From positions 1 to 5,142 of the forward strand of contig JAAUPH010000206.1 in NCBI GenBank assembly GCA_012035435.1: a DNA stretch of 5,142 bases. Direction: 5' to 3'. The DNA comes from Sphingopyxis sp. Its GTDB lineage: Bacteria > Pseudomonadota > Alphaproteobacteria > Sphingomonadales > Sphingomonadaceae. The position numbers were made by a program, and so were the translations under genes. Below, in pieces: positions 5,113 to 5,142 of the stretch. The notes beneath the pieces were generated by a model. It was not told where the DNA came from. It saw only the letters and a program-made list of their open reading frames with translations, and did no database searches. Numbering within the stretch: the first letter of the stretch is position 1; every line of letters starts with the position of its first letter.

Positions 5113-5142
5113 GCGCAGCCGTGCAGGGCTCGCTGGAACAGG
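5061..5142 (+). CDS. Shifted-frame continuation of the membrane protein, running off the window
   Basis: Starting with GCG at 5061-5063, this frame reads AFDRQLHVAAQPLP, then PSVSAAVQGSLEQ, and stays open to the window end. It has normal amphipathic protein character and synonymous positions rich in G/C, unlike the arginine/serine/cysteine-rich text of the preceding frame. Restoring one base around 5059-5061 (ATC-xCG-GCG-TTC) would join the two into a sequence such as MLEAIxAFDRQL. I take it to be the true C-terminal soluble part of the same protein. Whether the missing base is a sequencing/assembly error or a real mutation cannot be judged here. Confidence 0.55.

Noticed and set aside
1..5142. 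CRISPR array, tRNA or rRNA gene, insertion sequence with transposase
   Set aside because: I saw no regularly spaced direct repeats, tRNA-like folds, rRNA stretches or transposase motifs.

Overview
The window looks like DNA from a GC-rich alphaproteobacterium, most likely a sphingomonad (Sphingopyxis/Sphingomonas-like). I base this on the style of the Bpt protein, the codon use, and the C/G-rich intergenic hairpins that resemble those scattered through sphingomonad genomes. This is recognition by eye, not a database result.

Layout. Bases 1 to about 390 appear foreign to the rest. They carry a minus-strand coding segment with strong codon periodicity (third positions about 88% G/C) that encodes the C-terminal end of an unrecognised protein with a kinase-C-lobe-like ending. 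At about 385-400 this meets, head to head, the last ~47 codons of what reads as pyruvate kinase (pyk) on the plus strand. Both genes lose their 5' parts at the same point, so this is probably an assembly chimera or a recombination junction. Next comes bpt (743-1519), a complete aminoacyl-tRNA-protein transferase of the N-degron pathway. A 561-base gene-free stretch (1520-2080) follows, holding several strong inverted repeats and a candidate promoter.

The main interest is the two-gene unit at the right end. A gene at 2081-4543 encodes an 820-residue triple fusion: an N-terminal FAD/NAD(P) two-Rossmann oxidoreductase without a CxxC redox pair, two tandem cyclic-nucleotide-binding domains with intact phosphate-binding cassettes, and a C-terminal DmsB/HycB-type module with 16 cysteines for four [4Fe-4S] clusters. 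Its stop overlaps the start of a four-helix membrane protein gene (4543 onward). That protein has two histidines 14 residues apart in one helix, which suggests a b-type haem or quinone-reactive partner. Together they look like a cyclic-nucleotide-gated electron conduit between NAD(P)H and the membrane. The start codon of the fusion lies in the loop of an 18-bp near-palindrome. The membrane gene is interrupted by an apparent one-base deletion near 5059-5061: a protein-like frame continues past the in-frame stop at 5112 to the window edge.
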